From Polyodon spathula (Eukaryota > Chordata > Actinopteri > Acipenseriformes > Polyodontidae), in assembly GCF_017654505.1 (NCBI RefSeq), contig NC_054553.1, forward strand, positions 12,203,049-12,267,048: a DNA stretch of 64,000 bases, read 5' to 3'. Positions within the stretch are counted from its first letter, which is position 1. Each line of letters starts with the position of its first letter. The notes below the pieces were generated by a model. The model worked only from the letters and a program-made list of their open reading frames with translations. It made no database searches and was not told where the DNA came from. Below are positions 1 to 12,900 of the stretch, in pieces. The position numbers and the translations under genes are program-made.

Positions 1-2422
1 TTCTCTGCTTCAGAAAGTACAGTTTTGACAAGTTCTTCTGATAGTACATCCAACTCTAACTTTGAAGACTCCATGCCCTGCTGAGTCAAAAGATCAGATA
101 CACTGGTTGCAATTTCAGCAATATTTTTTTTTGACAAAGAAATCTCTTGAAAAAGTTTTTCTTCGTTTCTTTTTTGTGACGGTAAAGCTATTGCGGTTTT
201 GGGCCAACAGCCCCCATCGCCTTCTAAAGATTCTTTCACAGGTAATATTTTAGGTTCTGCTCCCATTCCTCTATTTATCTTTTCCGTCACTCTTACCACG
301 TTGACGGGATACTGTATTTGCATCAAAACAAGCCTGACAGTATCTTCAGAAATTAGATCCACATAGGTTTCTGGAAATAATTCTGTATTTCCCAGTGTAG
401 TGGTTGTTGTTGTTATAAGCATCTGCTTTGACCCTTCACTTTTTGTGCTCATTGCTGATACTTTACTTTTCACCTCCTTTGTGAGGGATATGATAAGTTC
501 CTCTGAAAATAAGTCAGCACTGGGTAAAACTACATCCCTTTGGCTTGGCTGCCCTGTTTTTCTGATTTTTCCAGTTAGAGGTTGTGTATTATCCACTGTT
601 TGTTGAGCCAAAAGCTTTTTTACCACAGATTTTGGCTTTTCTTTTTTCTCAGACTTCTTCCTTGAGACAGTTTCTTTATTTATTTTGTCCCCAGATTTTG
701 AAACAACCACTTCTGCTGAAATGGCCTTCTGTCCAACAGATTTTTTCACCATTCCTCCCATGCTAGAATCAAGGGATTCAGACTTAACCTTTTTGGGTAA
801 CTCTTTAGTGCCTGTGTATTGCTTCATTACAAGCTCAGTGGAAACTTTCTGCTTTAACTTAGGAGATGGAACATATTTATCAGAAGCTTTCTGACTCACT
901 TCAGCTGAAGTGTCTACTATAGCCTCATCCTTAATAGATAACTCAGTCAGAAATGTGTGGCTGTTCATCAAAATATCCAAAGCCGATTTCACAAGCAGGT
1001 TAGACAGCATACCAATAATACTGTCATCTATCTTGGATGGTGCAAGTTCACCTTTGAAGGACTCTATACTCCTGTTCTGCTCAGAGGTGAGAGGTTCTTC
1101 CAATTCAAAAAGCTTGGAATCCTCCACAGGTAATTCACTTGACATAAATTCTGGAAAGGAGAGACACTGCTCCAACAATGTTTTCACAAATTTCTCGGTA
1201 ACAGAATTCAAAAGCTTCACAGAAGGTTTTGACAATTCAGAACGGGTGTAAAGCTCAGAAAAAAAATCTTTTTTTTTGGAAAAGGGCCTCACAATCTGTC
1301 TGTCAGTAGCTTGTTTTGTTGAACTGACTACTAATATGTCTGTTGATTTTAAGTCTGGTTCTACACTTGTGATGGACAATCTTAATTTGGTTGTCTCTGG
1401 TTTCTTGTAGATTATGGATTCCAAAATTAAATTGTAAACTCTGTTGACCAGTTCTTCTGATGAAATACTGATAGCAGTTCCAGAGACAAGCATTTCCAGT
1501 CTTGAGGCAACAGAAGTAGCATTTGAATTATAATCCAAAGCCTGTAATTCTGAAACTTCTGTCCCCTGTGCAGACATTTTTTGCTGAAATGGTTCTGGTC
1601 CTGTACATGTTTCAGAATCAGTCACTCCTCCAAATACTTTATCTATCAGCTCATTTGCTAGAATGCTAGCCTGAGATGCAATACTGGTTACATCTTCATC
1701 AGAAGAAGATAATGATGGTGATGGATCAGCAAATGCCGGGGGGTATTGCTTAGCTTCTATTTGACTCAGAGACACATTAGGGCAGAAGGATAGCTCTTCC
1801 TCAGCAACATTTTGGATGACTACATCTACATTATTTGAATAAGGCTCAATCATTTGTCGCTCGTAGGATGGGTTTACAACTCGTTTAAAGCCTATTTTAT
1901 TAGCCATGGGCCCCACAATGGAAGTTTCAAACTTCTCTTCCAGCAATACCTTTAAAGATTTTGAAAGGCAATGTGAATATTTATCTAGGTCTGACATTGA
2001 GACACAAGGGCTGAAAGTATATTTGGTTTGGGTGGAAGGATGTTGCTTTGATTTGGTATCCTCTAATAAAATCTTACTTTCAAGAAGTCCTTTAATAATG
2101 ACATTTTCAATGCTAAACGAAAGTTCCTCAAATTTGACAGTTTCTCTCTCTCTTGCTTCTGTCATGGGTACTCCAAGACATTGGAATTTTTCATTTTCAA
2201 CAAAAGGAACATATGTCACCATATGTGCAGATGAGGGGTGCTTCTCAGGAAAAGCATCCTGGCTAGCTGATCTCAATGAGACTCTTTTTAATAGCATGGA
2301 TATAACAGAGTTGGTCAGCTCTTCAGCAACTACTTTGCTATCAATACCCTGGACAGCTCCAAATCTGTAGGTACTGGAAACACCTTTCCTTGGCTGTGTT
2401 GCTTCCATTTCTTTCAGCAATT
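1..2422 (-). CDS. fsip2: FSIP2 next large exon, partial at the window edge
   Basis: The minus strand is open from the acceptor at 2422 (tgtattag|AATTG) to the left edge with no stop: 2,422 bp, about 807 codons. It enters in phase 1, matching the phase-1 donor of the giant exon, giving STELLKEMEATQ across the junction. The product has the family style: KVVAEELTNSVISMLLKR, ILANELIDKVFGGV, ISSEELVNRVYNLILES, and LSEELVKTVLSEA at the very edge. It also has long Ser/Lys-rich linkers. It does not carry the regular 242-residue unit. The real 3' end, with the conserved C-terminal FSIP2 region, lies beyond the window. Plus-strand ORFs here are shadows. Confidence 0.88.
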
Positions 2423-2691
2423 CTAATACAATAAAAATGAATAATAATAATAATATAATTATGTTATAAAACATTGTTAAGAAATCAATTTGACAGTAAA
2501 AGCTTGTAGTAAAAGTAAAAGCTCGAAGTAAAAGCAGTGTATAAGTTTCATACCATTAAAAGATGACTTGCTTCATTAGCAGTCTAACACACTTTAATAA
2601 GTAATCCATTTTTTAAAACAATTCATAAAAGACTTTTAAAAATATACTTTAAATAACTCATTAGTTAAAGCTTTGTGAAAATAACCCATTT
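2423..2691. other. FSIP2 intron, AT-rich, nothing recognised
   Basis: Start of the 4.5-kb intron 2423-6934. AT-rich sequence with no coding signal or repeat that I recognise. Confidence 0.6.
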
Positions 2692-3290
2692 GTGACAGAC
2701 AGCGAATGAATCCTAGTCAACAATATCCCTCCCGATCTGTGAGGGCTATGTACATCAGGAACAGCGCGCCTCATACTGGAAGGGCTGGCAGTTCATTCCA
2801 GGGTAAATTGGAAGCCAGCCATCCAGGAAGGGGGCAGAGTCACAATGCATGAAGTCATCGCCCTAATGCAGTACGCAATGTGTCAGTCATGGATTGGAAG
2901 TGACGTGACTGAACTAGCTATTGCAGGAGGCATGACTAAGGGTATAATTGGGGATGTGACGATGTAATCTGTTCCTTTGATGTGGTTATGCCGAAGGCCG
3001 AGAAAGGAAACGGACAGTGAAATAACATGAGTGTTAAGTGTTTTGTTTGTTTGTCAAAACTAACTAGCTGTCGCTACAGGCCAGCATCAAGCCCAGACTA
3101 CAATTTACTACAGTCGCTATAATTGCCTTGCACCACACATGCATTAAAAACACTCACTATCAGGAGAAGAGACCATGTCTGTGTTGAGTGTTGTTTTTTT
3201 GTATTATTATTTTGGGACTGAACCCTGTGATTTATATGCTTGCAATACACATCACTGTGTAGAACTAGCATTATTATTTAACCGGTTGCA
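2692..3290. mobile_element. LTR-like repeat, family C, copy 1
   Basis: Starts TGTGACAGACAG and shares many ordered blocks with 41697-42275: tcccgatct / tcccgacct, ggttcattccagggt, agccagccatccaggaaggg, gcgatgtgtcagtca, ctgttcctt, gttttgtttgtttgtca, and tattattttgggactg. Two diverged copies in the same orientation show it is a dispersed repeat. The TGTGACA start and the length of about 600 bp suggest a solo LTR, but no internal region or target duplication was found. Confidence 0.5.
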
Positions 3291-3384
3291 AAGAAAAAAC
3301 AAATGACGCCCCCTGTAGCAGGGCAAGAGCCCTGCACATGAAGAAGGTTTTTTATCTGTAAATACTGTGTGTAATATTTAAGTC

Positions 3385-3593
3385 TGATACTTCTGTCCCC
3401 TGTGCAGACGTTTTTTGCTGAAATGATTCTGGTCCTGTACATGTTTCAGAATCAGTCACTCCTCCAAATACTTTATCTATCAGCTCATTTGCTAGAATGC
3501 TAGCCTGAGATGCAATACTGGTTACATATTCATCAGAAGAAGATAATGACGGTGATGGATCAGCAAATGCCGGGGGGTATTGCTTAGCTTCTA
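3385..3593 (-). pseudogene. Intronic duplicate of an FSIP2 exon fragment
   Basis: This stretch matches 1551-1759 in the last visible FSIP2 exon at a constant offset of 1,834 bp, with 5 mismatches and no gaps over 209 bp (about 97.6% identical). On the minus strand it stays open and encodes the same EAKQYPPAFADPSPSL to GTEVS segment, including the amphipathic helix ILANELIDKVFGGV. It lies in the intron next to LTR-like family C sequence. Upstream on the minus strand the homology starts right at an acceptor-like cccggtttag. Either a dead fragment or a candidate alternative exon. Confidence 0.85.
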
Positions 3594-3992
3594 AACCGGG
3601 ATCGGAGGCTTTCATCAAGATGTTTCGCTCTCTTTGCCCAGTTAGTGTAGCAGCCCTGAGGTGAATAAATGGTACCTTTTTATGGTCCCTGCTGGAACAT
3701 ACCTGCCTGCTGATTAAATTCCACACCTGATAATCACACACAGCAGGTAGGCTCTCCCAGGAGCATCAGGTATGTTACCAATTACAATACATTTTCACAC
3801 GATATTTACACACACAAACACTTCTTCTTCATGTGCAAGGCCTGCCCCCCCCCCCCCCTTTTTTTTTTTTTTTAAACTCACAAACAGAAAAATAAATGTA
3901 ATATGTAAAATATCTAGACACTCGCAGAACTTGCAAAGCCACACTTAGGCACACACAACACACTGAGGCCAGGGATCGTTGTGGTTTCCAAA

Positions 3993-4330
3993 TACAGTAG
4001 AACCCCAGAGTTATGAACACCAAAGTTGCGAACTGACCGGTCTACCGAACACCCCACTTTGAACCAGAAGAATGCAACACTCAACCATTAGTGCAATGCA
4101 ACCACACAGACGCTCCTATAAGCCTAATGTTGGTCACGGAGAAGGCAAAATTACTGTACCAACAAATGTATCCAGAAACGTGAGGCAGATTTCAAAGCCA
4201 GTACAGCCAATTTTACTAGGGACATTTTTGTTTTAAACAAAGCAGTTTTTTTTTTTTTTTTCCCCAAGCCAAAGGAGGCATTTTGTTTAAAATAAGCACA
4301 ACAATAACCCAGGTTTTAATGGATGTTTAA
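3993..4330 (+). mobile_element. Terminal part of a Tigger/pogo-like DNA transposon
   Basis: Begins cagtagaaccccagagttat, followed by gaacaccaaagttgcgaactgaccggtc. That is the end sequence I know from Tigger/pogo-type elements of vertebrates (CAGTAGAACCTCAGAGTTAC class). No opposite end and no transposase were found nearby, so only one terminus is supported. It ends around a poly(T) run. Confidence 0.5.
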
Positions 4331-4354
4331 GTCTACTTTTTTGTGAAAATGTTA

Positions 4355-5190
4355 ATACCGTATTACTTCAATTTGTTTAAAAGAGGACGGCCTTTATACG
4401 AGGGCGACCTTTATTAATAATACTATGATTTTCAAATGCTGCAGTATTTTATTACATGATTTATGACATTTTAGAAGTATCGGGGTTGCTTATTTTCTAT
4501 AATATGGTAGCCTACCTGTATGTAGCAGCGTGTGTGGCTAACCTATTAGGTGGGAGTTGGAAAGTGAAGGGCGTACTGTACTAGCGAATCAGGAGTGTAA
4601 AGGGGCGGGACAATGCTGGTGTGGCAGTCAAAGAGTGTAACGTAGATGTTTTTCTCCACCAAAAATTACCTCAGAATATCTGTTTGATTTCTGTAAAAAC
4701 TACAACATATCCTACTTGGTTATTTTTTGTCTTACTGTAACTTGCTTATTTGTAATTTCTCTGCAAGAGAAACCAAAACTAAATCTTCTCATAGATAGTA
4801 AGCACATTGTTTTTATTTGTACGGGAATTACAATTGAACTAAAAACAAAACAAGAACACCACCTATAAGAACTTCAGAAGGACTGATGTTCTGTACGTAG
4901 TTTATCTTGCATTTTCTTTCAGAATTGCGCTACCATAAAATAAAATGTTCTATTATGTGTGCACACATTAGTTTTTAATTTACATGCTAGATTGAGGCTC
5001 CCGTCTCTTCGGGGGCATTACATGTACAGTCAGTGTTGCGCGTTTATTTGTTTATAGTGTGTATTTTTTTTAGTAGGGGGAATAAAAAATACCTTAATGT
5101 TTCTTTATGGATAGCAGCGTTTATTCGAGGGCAGCATTTATATATGACTGCGGGTCAATACAAGGGCCAAACTGAAGTAATGCAGTATAT
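4355..5190. mobile_element. Candidate MITE with inverted ends
   Basis: The left end (ataccgtattacttcaattt, then cctttatacgagggcgacc) and the reverse complement of the right end (atactgcattacttcagttt, then gaataaacgctgccctcg-type blocks) are imperfect inverted repeats about 835 bp apart. The inside has no coding signal. The family is not identified and no target duplication could be confirmed. Confidence 0.4.
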
Positions 5191-5550
5191 AGTTAGGGTT
5201 TCTGATTTTCGATTTTAACCAATAAAAACTGTTGAAAAATCCCTGAAACAAAATAAAAAATTAAATCGGTGTATAGCCAATAAACACCGGAAAACAGAAA
5301 AACACTGGAAATGGTTACTCAATTCACATTGACTTCATCCTTTTTTCATAAAAAAAAAAATCACTACTACAAAAGAAAAACCTCTCCCAGTGCAGATGGG
5401 CAATGTCCCTCCTTCCAGACTTGTATATATCACACCAAGTGCGTCGCGTCAAAGCTTCCACACCCGGCGAGTAGTGTAAAATAGACAGTGTCTGAAATAG
5501 ACTGTGTTCCTGTTTCTCTGTGCATGTACTCCGTAAATGTACTTATTTAA

Positions 5551-5692
<142 letters not shown>

Positions 5693-6934
5693 TCCCCAAG
5701 AAACAGGGATCAAAAAGAAAACAGATCAGCTTCTCGTTTATCTACAGTTTGCAGAAAATAAATCAACAGTCTGAAGTATTTTGTTCAGTGACGTTTAGTT
5801 TTGGAGAAAGTAAGTATTTATTTTTAACAGACTAATTGGGTACACTGCATTGTGTGAAAAAAAAGTTTCAAGAAATAAAATGTACCAGTAAGTGGGCGCA
5901 AGCAAGCGCTGTATGTATATGAAGGTCACACCCAGAAGTTTACAGTAACATATGATCTGTGTTCAGAATTTCAACAGCCGTTTAGCAGGTAGAAAGCAAG
6001 TGTTCAAACAGTTTTATAATTAATTTAAAAAGTCATTGTTGTGTGTGTATGTCTGTGTGTCAAATGGGAAGGCACCTAACATTCAACAGTGGAGACGTAC
6101 AGTAAAGAAAGATTTATTTAAACACTCGAAACGGCAGGTTAACCAAACGTATGTACACTAAATATTCATAACATATTCCCATTTGTACTTCGTTTCTTTT
6201 CTGCAAGACACATAACTTTATTATTTAATTTTCATGAAAGTATTTATATTACAGTACTTAGTGCTGAAAGACACAAAAATATAATTCTGTACTTTAAGGA
6301 AAATGTTGAGTTCAATGATAGGGCTTCGGATTGATTGACGCTTTGGCATCAAAACAACCTGACAGCGTCAAAATACGCAGGACGCTGATGCTTTGACGCG
6401 ACATGCTTTGTGTGAAAAGACCTTCCCAAAAAACGGTTTATATAATCTCGAAATTAATAAAACGTGAGTTCACTGTTGAGGCTGCTCTGGTGTCCAGATG
6501 GCAGACAAAGGCAGATAAAAGTAAAAAAATGTATTGCAGTATAAAATACATGCTGTTAAAATTATTGCATCTAAATAAGGTATAGCCGAAGTTGTGAATT
6601 CAACTTTGTTTTTTTTTTGTTTTTTTTTTTCCGAATATCCATCAGCATGTTAGAAAGAGAGAAATGTACAACTTCTATCTTTATAGTCCCACCTTCATTT
6701 TATATATTCATTAAAGACAGGACTATCTGGTCTAAACATATAAACTTGTCTGGACCAAGGCAATATGTGATATGATTTATTAAACAAAAATATAACAATA
6801 ATGACAACAGTTCGAAGATCACTAAAAGATCTCCTACGTTGATGCACCTACACTAGTGTAACAAATACAAATCACACATTTCATTAACGTATATGACTTT
6901 GATTAAAACAATTATACAACAATAATAACCTTAC
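5693..6934. other. FSIP2 intron, nothing recognised
   Basis: AT-rich intron sequence up to the donor of the giant exon. It contains a poly(T) interruption near 6610 and no convincing gene or transposon. Confidence 0.5.
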
Positions 6935-9900
6935 CTGTGCTTTTCATTTTCTTAAGTTGCTCCAAGACAGAGTCCACAATCTGAGTGGTCACCAAGTTAA
7001 CATCTGATCTGTCCAGGTAGGTCTTGTCTGACAACTGCAATGGAATATTTCCAGCCTCTGCTCCAGTTTCAGTGTCTGCTAGAAAAAAACTTGTAAATAT
7101 CCTGGATTTGGGAGCCTTCTTTCGGCATACCCCTTTTGCCAGCAAACTGCCACTCCAGCTTACAATCTGTTCATCTTTTTCCTTCTGCAATGGTGTAATT
7201 TTAGTTTTAGAACCAATATCTGCAAAACTTTCAGTTTTGAAATTCTCTAGAACTGCAGACAAAAAATCACTAGCCAAAAGGCTTAGCTGTGAAAGTTCAA
7301 CTTTTTCTCCCAGGGCCTTTTTCTGGAGACTCTCTCTGTCTAACTCCATTTTGATTGCCTGCAATATGGCACTTGCAACCTCTTTTGTGTAGCTGCTTAG
7401 TTTTAACTTCCTTTGGTGAACATCTTTCAGGTACAATTTGGAAAAGTACCCTTTACTTTGTGCCATTAATGGATTTAGCTTACTGGAAACAGTTTTAATG
7501 ATATCTTCAGTAACATAGCTGACTTGTGATGGTAAGATGAGTGCTCCAGACTCCATTGTTGAAACTGGAACATGAATTTCAGTTCCACTAACACCCTTCT
7601 CTTTTGCAGCAAAAATGTCATCATGACCAATGGCACATAAAAGATTTTCAAAAACAGCATGAACAATATCAGAGGCCAATAAACTGACTTGGGTTTTAGG
7701 CATCAATGAGCCTGATATTTTTATAGACGACTTCAGCTGTGGTTCAGTATCTTGAGGTAAGGATGCCACTGTACTAGATAATTCCAGAGTAGTTGAAAAT
7801 ATTGGTGTAGGTTGATTGACCATTGATTCTACATCATCAATAATGTCACATACTATCTGCTCTGCAGTTTTGATGATTTGGGATTTAGAGATCTCCAAGA
7901 TTTCTTTCGCTGATTTTGTTTTCCATTTGAAGAACACTTCATCAAAAGACTTTCCCAATGTAGCTCCAGCCTCTTCGCCAATTTTAGTGTCGGCTAGTGA
8001 AGAATCTGTGGGTAGGGTAAAAGGTAATGATTTTTCACCAAACATCAGCTTTTTCTTTGAAAGTTTCCTTTCCCATTTATATAGCAAGCTTTGCTTTCTG
8101 CTGTCTACTTCGGAAGGCCAGATTACAGCCATCTGGCTAGTTGACAGGTCAACTGGTTTCCCCTGAAGATCAAGTGAGTATTGAGTTTCTTGAGTATCTA
8201 CAGTAATCGGTTTAATGTTTTTTACTGCAGTGCAAACACCTTTTTGCGTTTCCTTTTCAATTAAACCAAATTTACCCAAAATAATGTCTACAATTGTGCT
8301 GGCAACTGTGTTAATAGTTGAAACAGCAGCTTCAGTTTTCAATATTACTCCGTTTGCAATGGGAGCCAACACTTTTTCTTTTTTTATGAACAGCTTCTCC
8401 AGCAGGGTACCCTTGGGAATCAATTCTCTTGACTCAAATGCAAGCTCTTGTTCTAACATACCAAGCTCCTTCTGAGCTGAGAGTTTCTTTTGCACCCTAC
8501 TTCTGCTTGATCTTCTATTTTTTGCAAATGATTCCTTTAATAAACTGTCCTGGTTCTCATCAGGTTCCTTTACAGTAGGATCCTGGGGCAAAGAGTTGCA
8601 TCTAATGCCTCCTGAAAAAACTTTTCTTTTCTGTTCTGCTTGATCTGTGTAGGAATAAATTACCATCCCAGGCACATTGACAGGTAAGAAATGCTGGATT
8701 TTAGATAGGGTGTCCTCTGTGGACATTGTAAATACAGCAGATTGAACACTAGGCTTTTTGTCCACTACCACTTCTTCAAAAATCCTAGGTTTTTCTATCG
8801 CTGCTTTAGGAATGTCTGCAACTTTTGCCGCTTCTATTCTCCCTATAACAGAGTCAACAATGTTGCTAGCCAGACAGATTTCTTGAGAGAGGGTAGCTTG
8901 AACCCCTAAAGATGTTCTCTTGGTATCTATTTCATTCTTGATTGCCTGCAATACAGCACTGACAACATTCTTGACATAGATATTTTCTTCAGACTGTCTC
9001 TCTTGAACTTTCTGTGAATGCTTTGAAAGTTTCTCTGCTGTTAATAATCTTGGAGGCTTTGGATCTTTATTGAACATTTGAAAATGTGAGGCTAATGTAC
9101 TTACAAACTGTGGTTCAACTATGTTTGTTTTAAATGAGTCCTGTTGTTCAGGCTGCATTACCATGTCAAGTTTCTCCTCAGATTTCCCTTCACTGAAAAC
9201 ATTAACTTCAGACAAAGAATCGTTCATATAGGTCACAAATGATTTAAACTTGCTTAAGACAGTGTTAACAAGTTGTACAGTGATTGCACTGGTTTGAGAC
9301 ATTAAGACTTCTCCAGACTTTATTTTAACTGATGAAAGCCACGATGGGATTTTTTGAGCAAGAAGTTTAGAGTTTAATTCCAGTTCTTTGTTAACTAAAA
9401 CATCTTCAGAACAAATGGAACACAACAGTTTATCAAGAACTGTGTCAACAATGTCTGATGCCATACAACTGACCCCAGGTGTATGTAAGAGGGAAGATGA
9501 GGAAATTTTGTTACATTGAATTGTCAGTGGCTCAGCTACTGAATGTAATGATGTTTTCTTAGGAAACTTACATGATGATCTGCTAATAGTTGACAGGAAA
9601 GGCCCTGGGAGTTTAAATTCATTTGCTACCCTTCCAATGATTTCAGATACGCTGACCTCTGTAATTCTAATTATTTGTGATTTAGAGATCCCCAAAATGT
9701 CTTCAGTAGCAGCTCTTTTATTGTCAGAGGACACTTGCTCAAAATACTTTCTGAATACATCAGTCTTCAAACTAGCGTGCTCTCCACTTACTGACTCAGA
9801 AACTGTCTTTGACAACTCACTTTCCTTCCCCATTGGAGTCATTTGCATTTTAGAAACATCTGTACGACTTGCAGCTTGTAACATATCTAGAAGTGCACCC

Positions 9901-12900
9901 ACATAATCAATTGCCAGAAGGTTTTCCACTGAAAGCTTTAGATTTTCTCCCGTAGCTGTAATAGCTACTAACTCACTTTTGATTGTCTGCAATATGGCAC
10001 AGACAGTCTCGTTTGTGTAGATGCTTAGTCCAGACTCTATCTCCTGAATATCTTTCAAAGAAGTTGTTGGAATACCTTGTCCTGCTAGTAAGCTATAAGA
10101 TTTTGAATATTTAGTGGACAATTTGGAAAATGATTCTTCACTTCTCACTAATGGTTTAAGCTTCCTTGATACAGTTTTAATGATCTCTTCAGCAATATTA
10201 CTGACTTGTGGTGGTAAGACCATCGATCTAGACTGCATTGTAATTGTTGAATGTGGAGACTGGATTTCGCTGGTGTCAAGATCATAAACACACTTTTGTT
10301 TTGTAGCTGATATCACTTCAGAACCAATTGCGTAAAAAACTTTTTCAAGAACTGTGTTAACAATGTCTGATGCCATTGAACCCACTTGCGTCTTAGACAT
10401 AAAAAGGTCTGATGATATTTTTTGAGATGGCTTCAACTCTGCCTCAGTGACTTGATGTAAGTGACTTGATGCCAGAGTAGGCAATTTACTGGATAGTTTA
10501 CAAATAACTGAAAGGACCGGTCCATGAGGTTTGACTGTAGATTCTACCTTTTCCATAATTTCAGATATCATCTGTTCTGTGATTCTGGTGATTTGCGATT
10601 TAGAGGTCCCCAAAATGTCCTCAGTTGATCCTCTTTTATATTCCGATGTCACTTGTTCTGAAATATCTCTTAACTCAGCTGTCTCTAAACTAGATTTTTC
10701 ATCCCTTACAGATTCCAGAATTACCTGATAAATTCCCTTTTCTTGTGTTTTAGACATCAATGAGCCTGAGGATATTTTCATAGACGGCTTAAGCTGTGGT
10801 TCAGTACCTTGAGGTAAGGATGCCACTGTACTAGATAATTCAAAAATAGTTGAAAATATGGGTACAGGTTGGTTGACCTTAGATACCATATCATTAATAA
10901 TGTCATATACTATCTGCTCTGCAGTTTTGATGATTTGGGATTTAGAGATCCCCAAAATTTCTTCTGCTGCTCTTGTTTTGCATTCAGGGTACACTTGCCC
11001 AAAAGACTTTCCCAGTGCAGCTGATCTGCCCAGGTAGATTTTCTCTGAAGAACTTTTAAGCAATATCCTGGATTTGGGATCCTTTTTTCGGTGTACCCAT
11101 TTTACCAGCAAGTTGTTACCCCAGTTTACAATCTGTTCATCTTTTTCCTTTTGCAATGGTGTAATTTTAGTTTTAGAACCAATATCTGCAAAACTTTCGG
11201 TTTTTAAATTCTCTGGAACTGCAGACAAAAATTTATTAGCCAAGAGGCTTAGCTGTGAAAGTTTGACTTTTTCTCCCAGGGCTGTTTTCTGGAGACTTTC
11301 TCTGTCTAATTCCATTTTGATTGCCTGAAATATGGCACTTGCAGCCTCTTTTGTGTTGCTGCTTAGTTTTGACTTCCTTAGGTGAACATCTTTCAGGGAC
11401 AATTTGGAAAGGTATTCTTTACTTTGTGCCATTAATGGATACAGCTTACTGGAAACAGTTGTAATGATATATTCAGTAACATAGCTGACTTGTGATGGTA
11501 AGATGAGTGCTCCAGACTCCACTGCTGAAATTGGAACATGAATTTCTGTATCATTAACCCCCCGTTCCTTAGCAGCAAAAATGCCATCATAATCAATGAC
11601 ACATGAAAGATTTTCAAAAACAGTATCAACAATATCAGAGGCCAATAAACTGACTTGGGATTTAGACATCAATGAGCCTGAGGATATTTTTATAGATGGC
11701 TTCAGCTGTGGTTCAGTGCCTTGAGGTAAGGATGCCACTGTACTATGTAATTCACAAATATTTGAAACTATAGGTAATGGTCGGTTGACCTTAGATTCTA
11801 CATTATCAATAATTTCATATACTATCTGCTCTACAGTTTCCTTGATTTGGGATTTTGAGCTCCTCAAAATTTCTTCTGCTGCCCTTGTTTTGCATTCGGA
11901 GGACACTTGCTCAAAAGACATTCCCAGTGTAGCTGATCTGTCCAGGTAAATCTCTGACAGCTGCAATGGAATTTTTCTAGCCTCTTCTTCAATTTTAGTG
12001 TCTGCTAGTAAAGAACTTGTAAACAATAACCTGGATTTGGGAACCTTCTTTTGGCTTACCCATTTTGCTAGCAAGGTGTCACCCCAGCTTACAATCTCTT
12101 CATCTTTTTCCTTTGGTAATGGTGCAGTTTTAGTTATAGAATCAATATCTGCAAAACTTCCCATTTTTAAATTCTCTAGAACTGCAGCCAAAAATTCACT
12201 AGCTAAGAGGTTTAGCTGTGAATGTTTGACATTTTCTCCCAGAGCTGTTTTCTGGAGTGTCTTCCTGTCTAACTCCATTTTGACTGCCTGCAAAACCACA
12301 CTTGCAGCCCCTTTTGTGTAGATGCTTAGTTTTAACTTCCTTTGGTGAACATCTTTCAGCGACAATTTAGAAAGGTATTCTTTACTTTGTGCTATTAATG
12401 GATTTAGCTTATCAGAAATAGTTTTAATGATATATTCAGTCACATAGCTGACTTGTGATGGTAAGATGAGTGCTCCAGACTTGTCTTTTACAGCAATAAT
12501 TTTATCATAACCAATGGCAAATAAAATATTTTCCAAAACAGCATCAACAATATCAGAGGCCAATAAACTGATTTGGGTTTTAGACATCAACGAGTCTGAG
12601 GATATGTTTATAGATGGCTTCGGTTGTGATTCAGTACCTTGAGGTAAGGACGCCACAGTACTAGGTAATTCACAAATAGTTGAACAGATAGGTACAGATC
12701 GATTGGCCGTAGCTTCTATAGTTTCAATAATTTCATTGTCTTCTGGCTCAACAATACTGGAGGCAATTTCCTTCCCCACAAGAGTAACCATAGTTTTGGA
12801 AGTAATGTCTTCACCTCCTGTGACTTCTAAGTGTTCCAGAACAGCATCAACAACCATGCATACCATAACATTTTCCTGTGAAGGATTTTCTCCCAAAGCT

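Noticed and set aside
3829..4023. Small minus-strand ORF with a poly-Gly/Lys end
   Set aside because: Made by a (C)n(T)n run read in antisense, with no homology or splice context.
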